From NCBI RefSeq assembly GCF_041381155.1, contig NC_091144.1:34325262-34389261 (forward strand): DNA of 64,000 nucleotides, read 5' to 3'. The stretch comes from Argopecten irradians. Taxonomy: Eukaryota > Mollusca > Bivalvia > Pectinida > Pectinidae. The translations under genes were made by a program, and so were the position numbers. The first letter of the stretch is position 1. Each line of letters starts with the position of its first letter. Below are positions 21,601 to 33,697 of this stretch, piece by piece. Under the pieces are notes generated by a model. That model ran no database searches. It was given only the letters and a program-made list of their open reading frames with translations, and was not told the DNA's origin.

Positions 21601-23030
21601 TTGATAACTGACTCGACATTATTTATTTCCGTTTTACAGGCAAAATAGCCCCGCCCTTCTCAGTTCCATACGCCTCTACGAAGTGGGCACTGGGCGGATT
21701 CTTTACTGGACTCCGACAAGAGCTGACGATGACGGGAAGCAATGTATCTATCACTATCTGTATCATAGGATTCATCGGTACGTCCTGCTCATCAATATGC
21801 TTCAAAAACATTTTTATTGCTTCCCAACATAAAAAAAAAATTTTTACCATCCCTACAACGCAAAGGAGAAGGTACGTTAAGACTCGAATATGGCCTCAAA
21901 ATTAATTCTCCAGTAAAGAAAAACATATTTTGCCATATAACAGCTGAATACATTTGTTAACACATTACATCTCGAAAATATCCCGCAGTGTGCCAATTAT
22001 GTTCACTATGACGTCATCAACATGCAGGTTCCCGCCATTTTTCACAAAAATCCTTGAAAAATCATACTTTTTGAGTGGTTTTCTCTGAAAATGAATGTGG
22101 CCGCCTTCGTGGAGCAGAAAGAGATTTTCACACGTTGTGTATCGTGTATGTATGCATATCCATGCAATATGTGAAGTTGCTCCAAGGTGGCGGCCAAATC
22201 TATTTTTAAGCCTTTTCTAACCTAAAGATGTTGAATTTCTAGCAAAATTTGGCGAGAAGAGGAAAATCATCAATTTGATGACGTCATAGGTGGGACACAT
22301 CGTGTACATGGTTATAAAAAATTATGTTTTGATGAATGGCAAGTATGAGAGTATTTATTGATATGAAATTGATGGGGATCAGAGTTAATTTTTTTCGGCC
22401 TGAAAAATTAAGGCCAAATACTTGTCCTATCATATCTACTCCTTTCGCATTATGATAAACTATATGTCATTAGTGAAGTTATATGGATTTCACAATATGT
22501 TTTTGGGCATTGCATTTTGATTGGTTTGAGCAGTATTTCTAATTTCCAACACTAATCTTGACTTTCCTGAAATCCGTGACGTATTACGTCGGTTGACGTC
22601 TTGTAATGTTGTGAAACCGTATGTTCCTGGATCTGTACTCTGGATGGTCCCATTCACCGAAGAATGCATTTTGCTTGTTTATTGCAGATTTGTCGTTAAT
22701 GCGTTTATTTTAATGCAAGTCACTGTCTATGCCATAAAATGGAGCGTCTTGGTAGCAGTAGATTTATTAACCAATGTCTTTGTTTTTATTCCAGCTACGG
22801 ATAATGCCGTGACAGCTTTTGGAGAAATTCAGAATGGATTGCCACTTCAACGAATCATAGGCTCGGCCGCCAGCCCGTCCGATACCGCCCTCGACATCAT
22901 CAGAGGAGCTGCAGCCCGCGAAGAGGAGATGTATACGCCCTTCCAGAAAACTTACATAACGACATGGATCAGTGGAGTGTGTCCAAGTTTAATGAATTAT
23001 TTAATACGTGCTATATACAGTGATGTGTGA
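15678..23030 (+). CDS. 11-beta-hydroxysteroid dehydrogenase 1-like SDR, copy 1 (intact, six exons)
   Basis: Coding exons: 15678-15750, 16696-16826, 17033-17131, 20296-20509, 21640-21777 and 22795-23030. All introns are GT-AG, and the sum is 891 nt or 296 aa (human HSD11B1 has 292). The first exon starts at an acceptor at 15580 and carries about 98 nt of 5' UTR. Residues 5-18 form a hydrophobic signal anchor, as in the ER-membrane enzyme. Classical SDR features: TGASTGIG at 35-42 (cofactor), TARR at 59-62 (Arg favouring NADP(H)), NHI at 116-118, Asn143, Ser170 in LSSFAG, and Tyr183-x3-Lys187 (YASTK), so the tetrad positions equal the human ones. It should reduce or oxidise a steroid or other carbonyl substrate at the ER; the true mollusc substrate is unknown. 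Introns carry a hairpin and a MITE (intron 1), a MITE and a palindrome (intron 3), a hairpin (intron 4) and a MITE (intron 5). Confidence 0.93.
15754..15980. mobile_element. Hairpin element family H, copy E (reverse orientation)
   Basis: The ends are AACGTTTATTTAAACATTAA (15754-15773) and AATGCTTATATTTACATT (15963-15980), the reverse complements of the right and left ends of copies A and F. The apex, read on the minus strand, is CTAGCG-CGCATTAT. One arm segment (GCCAGAGCTTTGCAGACAAT and surroundings) is present three times, so an internal duplication enlarged this copy to 227 bp. The element begins two bases after the GT donor of HSD exon 1 and is absent from the matching intron of copy 2. 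Confidence 0.85.
16250..16418. mobile_element. MITE family M3, solo copy
   Basis: Terminal inverted repeats: the left end is near TAGCCACCAGACCCTAA and the right end is GGAGACTGGTGGCCA. The interior is one unit of the 72-bp module that is repeated eight times at 52209-52800, followed by the same downstream segment (CAATATTCTGGAGACT here, CAATATTCTAGAGACT there). It sits in intron 1 of HSD copy 1 and is absent from copy 2. Confidence 0.85.
17461..17828. mobile_element. MITE family M4 (368 bp) in HSD copy 1 intron 3
   Basis: Terminal inverted repeats of about 30 bp. The left starts GGCCAAAAAAAATATATGTA and then ATGTTTCAGGT; the right ends with the complement. It is flanked by TGA on both sides (17458-17460, 17829-17831), a possible 3-bp target duplication. 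The subterminal parts carry GGTAGG-rich words. Not present at the matching place in copy 2. Confidence 0.8.
18342..18466. mobile_element. Palindromic MITE with 9-bp target duplication
   Basis: A 107-bp palindrome (18351-18457) with 37-bp arms (TAGTCCGCTAAACCTGCC...) around an A/T-rich loop. It is flanked by GACATTGCC at 18342-18350 and 18458-18466. The duplication length fits Mutator-like transposition. One arm of the same family occurs alone at 31385-31411. Confidence 0.85.
18467..20295. other. Remainder of HSD copy 1 intron 3
   Basis: Non-coding. Small open frames at 18385-19063 are not supported. No structured repeat is recognised apart from the elements listed upstream. Confidence 0.5.
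21023..21187. mobile_element. Hairpin element family H, copy F
   Basis: Left end TAATAATAAGCATTGA (21023-21038) and right end GTAATGCTTAAATAACG (about 21171-21187). The arms, about 60 bp, are complementary to each other and differ in sequence from the other H copies. The apex is longer and less ordered, with TTCACTACGCAG. It lies in intron 4 of HSD copy 1. Confidence 0.75.
21988..22300. mobile_element. MITE family M5 (313 bp) in HSD copy 1 intron 5
   Basis: Terminal inverted repeats of about 30 bp. The left begins GTGTGCCAATTATGTTCACT and contains the CRE octamer TGACGTCA; the right mirrors it (TTGATGACGTCATAGGTGGG). A second inverted pair lies inside (GTGGCCGCC and GGCGGCCAAA). It places two CRE octamers inside the intron. 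Confidence 0.8.
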
Positions 23031-24033
23031 ATTTCCACACGTCACCACTAGTCCCAAGACATCACTCAAAGGCTTGATAATGGTTGTCTCTTCGACATGT
23101 AAGAAAATATTGTATAACTAGCCTAATGATTTTTGGTTTTTATTATTAATATCACTATCGTCGCTTACATTATTGTACCATATCATTTATGTTCGATATC
23201 AAGTTTTCGTTTCACATTATAGAGACATCTTGGTCCTACAACATTTATCACCAGGTGGAGTGATTTGGTCAACATCCCAGTGACGTGTGCGATGAATGGG
23301 TAAAATGTGATAAAAAGACAAAAGAACAAATTTGGAAGAGGTTGCGTAACTATACATGTAAATCACAACCATTTATATATTTATGTACAAAAAAGTTGTA
23401 ACATGTATTTCAACTTCCACTTCTCCAGGTACATTATTTTTTTATTACATTTCAACGTCCACAGTTTTAGTTGTCTTGTTCGTGTTGTAATGAATACTGT
23501 GTGATATTGTTTTAAACTTCTTGTATACAATGTACGGTATTTAAATATGTGTTTGATCAATCTGACCAGTTTAGTAAATGACAATGATATTTTGCGCTTT
23601 ACTTTTTGCCTTTTCTTTAATGGCGGCGGCATTAATATTTGCTTTAAAGTCCCATGTAGACAAAGTAAATCACCCAATTGAGCTGGAACTTGGTCAAGTT
23701 GTTCATTGAATCCCCCAGAACACACGCACAAAGATCGCTGTTTTGGTAGAGAACGTGTTAGGGCTTAAAGTTTTAGTGGATTCTGAAAATTTGTGTGATA
23801 CCATTGAACTTAATTTGGGTCTATCGTATCAATATCAATAAAATAATAAACAGACTTCTATATGCTGTAACAAAGAGCATAACTACCAGAGTTCAAAGTA
23901 AGTTCACATTTTAAATTCTTAGGAAGTAAAGGAAAGTATTTATTACAATACAACAAGGACGTAAACCATCTCCTTGCAATAGTCCTAAGGGATAATGAGC
24001 GATAGTGCGACGTACACCTGTTACCGAGAATGA
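23031..24033. other. 3' flank of HSD copy 1 and start of duplication unit 2
   Basis: The 3' UTR of copy 1 matches that of copy 2 for about 90 bp. From about 23250 the sequence matches 12.85-13.3 kb, which marks the left part of unit 2. AATAAA near 23840 is a candidate but distant poly(A) signal. No gene. Confidence 0.5.
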
Positions 24034-24464
24034 TATCCGTGCGTTCCATTTGCAGATTCGTACCAGTTGTATCGATACGAATCTGTTGTATCCCAAACGG
24101 AACGCGCCGTACCAACAGAACCGTACCGGTATCGTTGGTTCGTTTTCAGAAGCGTACCACTTGGATCCAAGATGGCGGACTCGAGAATTTTCATTTGTGA
24201 TCGGAATGTTTTCTTTGTTGAAAACAAGACAGAGATTATTTATATCCTATAAAACTACATGGATTATTTATTTCAATGTAATCCGAAACTATTTATGTTT
24301 TACTTTTATATCCATTTTATTGTTAACACCGAAAATACTTTTATATTCGAAGCGTATCTTTCTTATGAGTGCCGCCATTATGGAAACATCAAAACGCGTT
24401 CAATTTGGCGGTGCCGTATCACTTAAGTACAACTGGTACGGATCCACAAATGGAACGCACGGAT
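24034..24464. mobile_element. MITE family M6 (431 bp)
   Basis: Terminal inverted repeats of about 38 bp with a few mismatches. The left begins TATCCGTGCGTTCCATTTG and the right ends CAAATGGAACGCACGGATA. Internally it repeats CGTACC-type words. The open frames here (153 aa and smaller) are repeat products. Superfamily undetermined. Confidence 0.85.
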
Positions 24465-25144
24465 AGTCATATGGGTATATACCTTTGGGTTATTTATTAA
24501 TTATTTGATACATTTTGTACATGCAAAATATCTCGGAGCATGGGCCTTATATACATGGATATGGATAATGTACTAGAAATAAGAGTTTTATGAAGTAGTA
24601 AGCAAGCACTTAACGTTTAACAGACATATTTCTAGTTTTAAATTTGAAGTCTGCTTCTGAAGTTTATTTATATTCGATTTTGTGCTGATATAAACTTGAC
24701 TAAGTTCTTAAGGTTGAAGACTCCGTTTAAAGTAGTGATTGTCTGTATGCATATACACGTATATCACATCTTAGGTGAAATTTACCATATTTTATATTTT
24801 TTTAAATTAGTTGATATAAAGTGTAAATAGTGCATCCGTCCTAACCTTAGATATTATCGTTGACTCGTAGACTGTTGTGTTGTTAATAAATTTTGGCAAA
24901 ATATAAAAAAAGTACATTTCAGTTATGCAAGTCCACATGGTTCACTACATAATTTCTGTCACTAAATAAGTATGCTATTATGTTTACTAGTGTTTATAGC
25001 ATGAAGTAGAAGTGAGGGTTAGGACGGATGCATCGGCACGTTATAGTGACTAAGTTATGTAGGCATAAAAATCACGCGGTCTTGAAACTTAATTCCTACC
25101 GTCATGATAGTGGATATTATCGATCATGGAAAGAAACATTAAGT

Positions 25145-25570
25145 TTGTACTGTTTGGCGATTACAGCATAATATACAAAGTGGGATATATTAATGAGAGG
25201 AAATCCACCTAACTTTTGCTCAAGTAAGTACACTATGTTTATTAGTTTTAATCATATTCGTTTTATATATGGTCAAGGGGCCACGATGGCCGAGTGGTTA
25301 ACATGTCTCCACGTATTACCACACGTCCTCCACCTCTGGGTCGCGAGTTCGAAACCCATGTGGGACAGTTGGCAAGTACTGGCCGCTGATAATCCTTACA
25401 TGACTCTGGCAGTTAATAGGACGTTAAACTAATAATGAAATGTGGTTCAGCAGCGTATAAGATAAAGGGGAATTACTCTAGTTGATTGTTATTATATTTT
25501 ATAAAAGGTTCATTCATATATAACCATAAGCAGTTCTGATAAGTATATCAGTTCCACATCTTGTAGGTTA
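25145..25570 (+). promoter_or_regulatory. Conserved upstream block of HSD copy 2
   Basis: Matches 13700-14235 in patches (see that entry). The block is split by a SINE at 25277-25428 and now lies about 11.7 kb before the first coding exon of copy 2, against about 1.4 kb in copy 1. Confidence 0.45.
25277..25428 (+). mobile_element. tRNA-derived SINE
   Basis: The 5' part reads like a tRNA: GATGGCCGAGTGGTTAAC carries the A box and GGTCGCGAGTTCGAAACCC the B box of a pol III promoter. A tRNA-unrelated tail follows, ending AGGACGTTAAA, a common end of invertebrate SINEs. The matching segment of unit 1 runs straight from GGTCAA into an AATAAAAT-like sequence without the SINE, so the insertion came after the duplication. 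Confidence 0.85.
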
Positions 25571-26228
25571 CTCCAACAATGTTAGATTTATAGCACGACG
25601 AGACACTTTTGGAACATTACGTCATGTCTAACCTCTAAATACCGATAGGCCATTTACCCGATGCTGAGGGTAACGTTTTCAAAGTTTGGATTGTGACAAT
25701 ATAAAACGTTAAAATCATATTTTAATCGTCATTAATGTCAAATATCTACCTCTTTTTCATAAATCAACAAGTTTTTTGACAAAATCAGCCGTAAAATTCA
25801 TCTAAAACAAATATTTACATCTCTTAACGTAAACTTTCATGACCCAGACAAAACTTTATGATGAAAGCGATCCGCCCGGTAAATAGAAAAAACGAAATGC
25901 AAAGTCCCCAAAACGTTTGATCTGCCTTTACTTTTACTTGCATTCTGCCCGCTTGAATTCACGTTCCGTTTTTTGTAGTTACCAGCCGCCATATTTAAAA
26001 CTAGGTCAAAATGTTAAGGAAAGGATTCATCATATCTAATCCGCTAAAATACTATTTATGAGGCCTCAAGTTATGGGTTTCCTAGATAAATGGGATCATT
26101 AATACCTAAACTGTAAGTACACATCAATGTTATCACTGTTAGAGCTATAAATATTGATATCATTGCACTTTTCATTCCGCCTTCATCTAACGTCGGAAGC
26201 TGCATCAAAGAAACGACCCTTCGGAAAT

Positions 26229-26289
26229 GAGAGTCGACAGTCAGCAAGCAAAATAATGTCCGATAAAACGGCTGACCAGTCGACTCTCA
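26229..26289. repeat. Hairpin (arms about 18 bp)
   Basis: TGAGAGTCGAC...GTCAGC is mirrored by GCTGAC...GTCGACTCTCA. The loop is about 25 nt. Confidence 0.7.
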
Positions 26290-27507
26290 CGTTATGGGAG
26301 TACTTGTAGGTATGTTTTCTTTAATACCTAATATAATAACACTGGCTGGTCTTGGGCAATACACTCGTGTCGTTTGAGGCTGTATCACATGTGTATTACA
26401 TTTGTAGATGAGAGGTTGAGTCTGGGGAACTCGCTCAGAAAACACGTCTTTCCTGTTCCACGTCTTTTTATCTACTCTCCAAATATGTCTTTTATTATAA
26501 GAGATTTACAATAAAGGGGAATAACTCGTATAAATTAGAGTTACAATTATCTCCCTTAGAATATACCAAGTAATCTACTTTCACCCATATATAGACATAT
26601 CAACATCAATCCGCCATCTTGAAATTTCAGAGTTATTCTCTCCTTGATCGGATTAAAGACACTTCCGGTTTTCATTACGCAATATAGAAACAGCTCACAA
26701 CTACTTGCATTTTTGAGTAACTTGAATCGATTTTTCCCGATTTGTGACACGTTTCTTTGCTGTTTTGTTGGTAATACTGTTTGAACTGCATATTTTCATA
26801 TATGTATGGGTTATACTACGTCTTCCATCTTTCTCGAGACTGTATTAAAGCATGGTGAAATTGACAATTGGTTATATATCCACTGTAATTGAAGCATTAA
26901 ATATCAACGTTAAAAAAACTCGGTGGTTTCACTAGAACCTTGAAAATCATGTTGTCCCTCTGCGAACTGTTTTGGCCAATTGATCAGTGCAATGATGACT
27001 GGTTTTCGTTATACATGTAGTGCAAATTGATGGTTACTTTTAAAAGTAATTCATAAGTGCATGATATAACAAATGCACTGCAAAACAATTAATCAGTATT
27101 GTTACATTTACATACACATGGACTTCAAGTTGATGTATTTTACAAGGTATAACTTCTGAAAAAAAATTGTAAAAGTTAAATATAATTCTTAAACATTTTC
27201 CGAGCCTGTTGTGACTTTACACGGCAAATGCTCCACATGCAATAATTATAAAAGCTGATTTCCATTTTGTTTGACTGTCTTGTAAACAAAAAATTCAATG
27301 AAGCAAAATTGGTCGTCATTTTTATCAAAGGAGGAAGTCAAATAAACCAAGGAGTAAAAATATATTTTTGCTATGTTGTATTTATTTAATTTAAACATGT
27401 ATATATACGAGCTGTGATCACTGATTTGTAGTATCTGATCGAACACGAATATATTAAGTTTTATACATCAATCAAAAGTAACTACATGAACTACATATTC
27501 TATAATA

Positions 27508-27619
27508 GGTACGAGTTCGCCAAATTCCATGGGTACGGGTTAGCCATGCTTGGGTGCGAGTTCTTAAAATGTGGGTACGAGTTTGTTTGGGTACGAAATT
27601 GAATGGGTACGAAATCGCC
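27508..27619. repeat. Degenerate GGTACGA short repeats
   Basis: Six copies of a loosely spaced GGGTACGA(G/A)(T/A)T word at 15-25-bp intervals. This gives the THGIWRTRT-like reading on the minus strand, which is not a gene. Confidence 0.7.
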
Positions 27620-29920
27620 ATAATTCGATCCAAATTAGTAACCGACAACTTATAACGCACTGTGTAAATGGACATGTAACTTTTCATTGGTTATAGGCAA
27701 TGGCTATTACAATATAGGACTCTTTCATATCATTTGGAATTATATTTACTCAAAACCTAATGCAAGTTGTCCATATCTGGTATGTGTCATCATTCAAACA
27801 AATGAAGTACTGTGTGGTTGATGTATTTGAATTGGACACAGAAAGAATATACTGTAGATTAAGGATTGTTTTTTTTCATTATAAACAGCACCCTTCAATC
27901 CAAAAGTCTAAAAGTGATATTTGTGTATACATAGATTTCTTTTCTGCACCCTAGGCTCTGGAAATAAAACTGTTAAAACTTACCATCACTGTTTTGTCAA
28001 TATTTCTGCTACTTGTAATAGTTTGAATCAATCATTTATGTGAAACCAAATCTTAAATGGATTATTTGACTTGTACCTTGAAAGGTTTGCTTTCCTCTGA
28101 AAGACTTGGGAAATGATGATAATCTTTTCATTGCAATCAGTAATATGTTATGCCATATCATGATCCCTTTAGGTAGATAAATGTAGTTATTATTATTTAT
28201 ATTCAAAATGAAGTGCACATGCATTCTTTACACATACTTCATAGCACTTTGTTGATTTATTTAGATATATATGTACATGTATGAATCCTGAATGTGCACA
28301 TAGTTTCAAATAAAAACAAATTTGAAATGACCTACATGTCAATCTTAAATAAGTTGTTATGCTGAAGACAACAATAGGTAATCAGTGGTACATGCAGGTG
28401 TTGCTGTCTAAATGAAGCGGAAGCTGAAAGAATGTACATATCTGTACTTATGTGTGTTTGTTTATGTGAATTGTATTCCACCGCCTTCATGAAGAAGTTA
28501 AACCGTTATTTAAAGTAGCTTGTCAACAATTAACCAAATTATTATTTATTTATAGTTTGAAGATAACTATATACAAACAATACATGCACATACATCAAAC
28601 CATACTATGATACAAATATACTTTGATGATATATATGGAATACAAATAGAAAATACATTAGAAATTTATCAGAAAATGATTCTTTTAGGTCCACTTTCAG
28701 ACATAACCAATGATCTTTTTCTAATCAGTGAAATTTTCCCTCCCATTGCTTCCAGAAATAGTTAATTATTTTTCAGGTTAGTTTATAAGTGTCAAAGTCC
28801 TATGTTTGAAGATTTTATTGCTCTCAGATGTATGACTGTGACATTGCCTTGGGACTAGTATAAACCAGTCTTAGAAGTATACATACATGTACATTGTAAT
28901 AACCAAATATGCATTATATATTATATATACCAGGGATCAAATCTAGGTATTGGGGAAAACTATGGCCCTTTTCAAAATTGGGAAAAGTTTATAATAGCGG
29001 CATTATCGGATTTTTGACCATTCTCATTTTGGTAGAAAGAAATCATTTTGAAGTGTTATAACACCTAGAATGTTATTGCAAGATTCAGTAAAACATATTT
29101 TTTAGCTCTATCATTATAGCTATATGTAGTAGATGTATGATAAACATGAAGACATTAACCAAAGTCTTAAAAAAATAAAATGTGTCTTAAAAAATTCCTG
29201 GAAATCCCCTTTTGGGCACAAGATTTCATAGAGAGGTGAATGTTTCGGAGCCTGCTGATTGGGTATTCAGGGCACATCAGTTTCAAATGTTTAATGTGTG
29301 GATTGGGCAATACATGTAGATGTAAAATGTGTAATGAAATTTTAAAATTCTGTTAAGTGTGTGTCTGACAGGGGGGGTAATCAATATTGGAATTTCATGA
29401 ATATTTTGGTCAATTTTTGGTGCGGAATTCAACATAAGATGGAACCCCAACATAAAAGTTTAGCAAGATGGTAGATCTTTATTTCTTTTTATTCACAGGT
29501 ATGCCAGATGCCATTCTTCAAAATAAGTGACAGGTGACCAGACTTGAAAACTCCATTTAACTTGGACAGTGGCAAACGTTAATATATCGTATATAGCGAA
29601 ATCATTTGGTTCTGCGGTCTCTTCAAAGGGGATTTTTTAAGTTTAGAGGGGAATTCAATCCTTGAGGTTCTAAATCAGAGCTAGATTGATACCTGTATGT
29701 ACATGTAATTGTTGTAAAAACAAAAACATACCCTTTTGAATGTTGTATGCATCTACATTTGTGCATGTTATGATGTACATACATGTAATAACAACATTCA
29801 TTTAGTTAGAGACTCTACAGGAGTTTAGATTTAAGATAAAATATTTTAATCAAACATGTTTGCAGATGGTTAATTAAAAGACAAATTTAGTCTACAGGTT
29901 CATATTTGTAGTCTGTTTTT

Positions 29921-30194
29921 ACGATTTCTACACCCCTGGACTATCTCATAGTAAAATTGGAGGCAACAGAACAAAACAGGTAATTTAGTCATTTGAAGAG
30001 CCGCATATAACGGAACATTGTGGTTGACTGTGTGGCTTTGATGTTAGGCGTCGCTCTCTCTGTAGTCTTCAAAGGAAATCTTTGCTGGCCTGTGATTGGT
30101 CAAATATTTTTCACTGAGCTGCCTTCAATTTCACTATGAGATAGTCCAGGGGTGTAGAGATCGTAAGTGATCGGAACCCCTGGAGTATCGAGGA
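29921..30194. mobile_element. MITE family M7, copy 1 (left end lost)
   Basis: Inverted repeats include CTACACCCCTGGACTATCTC at the left and its complement at the right, followed by the full right terminus GATCGGAACCCCTGGAGTAT. Copies 2 and 3 are at 50617 and 55467. The left terminal 25-30 bp is missing in this copy. Confidence 0.85.
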
Positions 30195-31384
30195 TGAAGA
30201 TGGTTATGACAGTGGAAATGTTTACATACATACACAATACATAACACAATTTAACAAAATCCTGTTAGAGTGACATTAAAACTTCATTCAGTTCAAACAT
30301 ATAAGTTTGACATTCTGTCAATAATAATTAGCACAAGCATAGTATTTTATAGCATAGAGGAGTATTTTTATGTCGATACTGTAGGTCTACATATTACCAA
30401 GAGCCGTACATGTATACAAATCGTGAGACGGCCAAACTCCTACATATGCTATGGTCAAAGACACAATATTTATTGGTCTATTTCACTGAAAACGGCTACT
30501 TTTAATGTTAGAATTTAATCACAGATGCTAACAAACAAATAGGATATGTAGACGATACATTTGTACATATAATACAGCTGTCAAATCACAGTCAACAGTA
30601 ATGTATCTACGCGAAAGGTACATATGTGCAGTGTAATACCACAGGCGTCTGCATCTGTTTTTGATAAAAATATGATAACCTATCTCTAGCATGTTCATAT
30701 AGTAGGGGTAGGACATTGTATTTTTCCAAAACCAGATGCAGACATCTGTGGTAATACCGCCATTAGATTACGTTACCGGCTACTTTTAGTCGGTAGTTTT
30801 TGTAGTAAACATGACAGTTAACAATATTCGTTCACGTGGTTTAACCAACAGTTCATGATCCAAACGTAACATACATGACAAACCTCTGAAATTTTGTTAT
30901 TAAAGTGTTTTACGCGAAAGATCGGCTCATGTCTACTACCATGCAATGCTCTGTCCATGCAAACCGGAAGTTGCTTTACTCCCGGCGCCACTATCGCTTT
31001 ACAAAGGGCGATAACTCAAAAAATGATATGTTGATACGTCTATACATAACACATGGCTACCCATCCAATAAACTTTGTGTAAAAAAACAGCGTCAGCAAA
31101 ATTATTTTTTTCTCGATGATTGACTGCCGTTTGCTCAACTTAATGTATAGTCGGCGACCTTTGCAAATGTGTGAAATAGAAGAGTCGCGGGAGTTTTACA
31201 TAGTGCAGAGTTGTTTAATTTCATAAATGGGATGTAACATGGGGTAGTGGAGTACACAAGATTCCCATGAAAAGGTATGTGTAAGATTTGCCGGCATTGC
31301 ATGGACGATGTATTATACATATGCCGCTTACGTAGCGTAGGCCAAGCATGTCCTACGATTTAACGTTTTTAGAGGTATCCCGAG
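30195..31384. other. Non-coding, insertion zone second part
   Basis: No gene is supported. Small open frames at 30270-31320 lack any domain. Contains the inverted repeat at 30636-30755. Confidence 0.45.
30636..30755. repeat. Inverted-repeat element (120 bp)
   Basis: The left arm (TACCACAG..GTCTGCATCTG) is mirrored by the right arm (CAGATGCAGAC..CTGTGGTA), with about 38 paired positions around a loop of about 45 nt. Probably a small MITE. Confidence 0.7.
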
Positions 31385-31411
31385 CTAAATATAGGCAGGT
31401 TTAGTGGACTA
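31385..31411. repeat. Single arm of the 18.35-kb palindromic MITE family
   Basis: ATAGGCAGGTTTAGTGGACTA matches the right arm of the palindrome at 18351-18457 with one difference. The other arm is absent. Confidence 0.65.
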
Positions 31412-31432
31412 TAGGATCCTATGTATAGAGCA

Positions 31433-31527
31433 AACACTGAAAACTGTAGATTAGTTAAGATAATAGACAATGCGAGGCCGGGTCGAGCATTGTTCATTAT
31501 CTTGACTAATCTACAGTATGAGGTGTT
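31433..31527. repeat. Hairpin (arms about 40 bp)
   Basis: The arm core CTGTAGATTAGT(T/C)AAGATAAT is mirrored around a GC-rich apex (GCGAGGCCGGGTCGAGC), the pattern seen at the apices of other hairpins in this window. Confidence 0.85.
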
Positions 31528-32514
31528 CTCTTACTTAATGTTCTCAAAACAATTATATAATGTCTACTCTGGTCATGCATGCATTGCATGAACTTTTTAT
31601 GAAATTCCATACCAATGATTTTACTAGAATTTTGTTGTGAGTTTGAAATTTCTTCATTCTGAGTGGAGCTGTACAAGAGGCAACATGGCAGACAGTGCAG
31701 ATCAGATCTTTATGAAGTCAAACTATCTAAATTGATTATTATCAAATATCCATTAAAGAAGTTTATTTTATGATATGTTAATTTAACTGCTGTTTATGTC
31801 AGAAGCAGACATTTCACTTGGATATAACTTCTCGGAAATTCACAAGGTATGGAGGATTACCATGGAAATGTAATACTTTTGAAAATACCGCCCGTTATGA
31901 AATGAAGCAATAACAACAGTTAAAGAATATGATTGGTCCTTTTAAAAATCACAATATCAGGATTGAGTGAATTCTAAAGGAAACTGCATTGGAATTAAGT
32001 GAAAACGGCAAAGTGATAAAAAGAAACTAAAGCTTAATTTTTTTTTCAAATTTGTTCAGTAGGCTTTGTGTGAATCTACAAAGGAATCACACAATCAAAC
32101 ACTGAAAATGTTCAATTTCGGGGAATGTGGATTTATGTGTTATGTGTATGCATTCAAGAAATGAAGTAATTTAAAAAAAAGTGAAATTTTTGGGACAAGA
32201 AAAAATTAAAGATAGCATTCAATTTTCAAAGAAAGAAAGTGCATGTTTCTACTAAAAATCAAAACATCATTTTAGGAATACCTGTGCTGTCAAAATACAT
32301 TTAACTAAAGAGTTTGGATTTTCAATACAAGGAGTAATTTTTAGCGTTGTGGTTGATATGATTGGATTTAAGCCGATGTCTACGAATCAATAAATTAAAC
32401 AGAAAATATGTAATATATGTATTATTGAAGTCTTGTATTACATTTATATTGAATTTAATTTGATTTATTTGTTATTTTTCTGTCTTTTCACAATGCTGCA
32501 TGTAGTTTTGCCCT
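31528..32514. other. Non-coding, nothing recognised
   Basis: AT-rich, with no gene and no clear repeat. Confidence 0.5.
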
Positions 32515-32606
32515 CTACCTTTCACTGTACATTAGTTTACCTAGACCTGTAGACTAGTTGTAATCTAATCTACAGCTACAGGTAAGCTAATGTACAGTGA
32601 AAGGTG
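32515..32606. repeat. Hairpin (arms about 42 bp)
   Basis: ACCTTTCACTGTACATTAG is mirrored by CTAATGTACAGTGAAAGGT. Arm pairing continues to a small apex near 32558. Confidence 0.85.
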
Positions 32607-32828
32607 TACTTATCTACAGACAGAACAAGTACTAAAACAATAGTCCTACTAAAGCACGGGTGACAACAAAAGATGACACATCATAGCCATGTTTTAACTA
32701 AGGAATCATTGACCAGTTTGGCATGTTCCTCTGTGGGGTCCCTACACAGTTTCTGGTAGTTCATTGTCCCATATTTCTGTTATATATATTAGAAGTACAA
32801 TCGTGTTCGTTTTGCGTGTCATGATAAA

Positions 32829-33697
32829 GGGACAGGTCGCCTCAAAAATGTGACAGTTTGTATTGTCCACACGGTTGGAATTACTACTTTATTACATAAA
32901 TACATACAATCACACATACAGACACATACTATAACACACACATACATTACAAGGGACAGGTCGCATCAAAAATATGACAGTTTGTATTGTCCACACGGTT
33001 GGAATTACTACTTTATTACATAAATACATACATTCACACATACAGACACATACTATAACACACACATACATTACAAGGGACAGGTCGCCTCAAAAATATG
33101 ACAGTTTGTTTTGTCCACACGGTTGGAATTACTTCTTTATAACATAAATACATACATTCACACATACAGACACATACTATAACACACACATACATTACAA
33201 GGGACAGGTCGCCTCAAAAAATATGACAGTTTGTTTTGTCTACACGGTTGGAATTACTTCTTTATTACATAAATACATACAATCACACATACAGACACAT
33301 ACTATAACACACACATACATTACAAGGGACAGGTCGCCTCAAAAATGTGACAGTTTGTTTTGTCCACACGGTTGGAATTACTACTTTATTACATAAATAC
33401 ATACAATCACACATACAGACACATACTATAACACACACATACATTACAAGGGACAGGTCGCCTCAAAAATATGACAGTGTATTTTGTCCACACGGTTGGA
33501 ATTACTACTTTATTACATAAATACATACAATCACACATACAGACACATACTATAACACACACATACATTACAAGGGACAGGTCGCCTCAAAAATATGACA
33601 GTTTGTTTTGTCCACACGGTTGGAATTACTACTTTATTACATAAATACATACAATCACACATACAGACACATACTATAACACACACATACATTACAA
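32829..33697. repeat. 124-bp tandem array, seven units
   Basis: Units start at 32829, 32953, 33077, 33201, 33326, 33450 and 33574, a period of 124 (one of 125). Each begins GGGACAGGTCGC and ends in a CA-rich segment (CATACAGACACATACTATAA). Units differ by only a few substitutions, so the array is young or homogenised. Non-coding. Confidence 0.95.

Larger units (their letters stand above)
12850..23100 (+). repeat. Segmental duplication, unit 1
   Basis: This unit matches 23240-44190 in the same orientation over blocks. 12.85-13.3 kb matches 23.25-23.6 kb; 13.70-14.23 kb matches 25.15-25.57 kb; 15.58-23.1 kb (HSD exons and some intron edges) matches 37.28-44.19 kb. The introns are mostly unalignable by eye, so the duplication is old. 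The original unit length was about 10.4 kb, judged from the offset of the left blocks. Confidence 0.75.
25571..29920. other. Repeat-rich insertion zone, first part
   Basis: No gene is supported. It contains a small hairpin at 26229-26289 and a run of GGTACGA-type repeats at 27508-27619. Other open frames are short and AT-biased. Confidence 0.45.

Noticed and set aside
24005-24466. 153-codon open frame and overlapping frames on both strands
   Set aside because: All lie within the M6 inverted-repeat element and read its ends.
25277-25360. A functional tRNA gene
   Set aside because: A and B boxes are present, but the cloverleaf is imperfect and a SINE tail follows; better explained as a tRNA-derived SINE.
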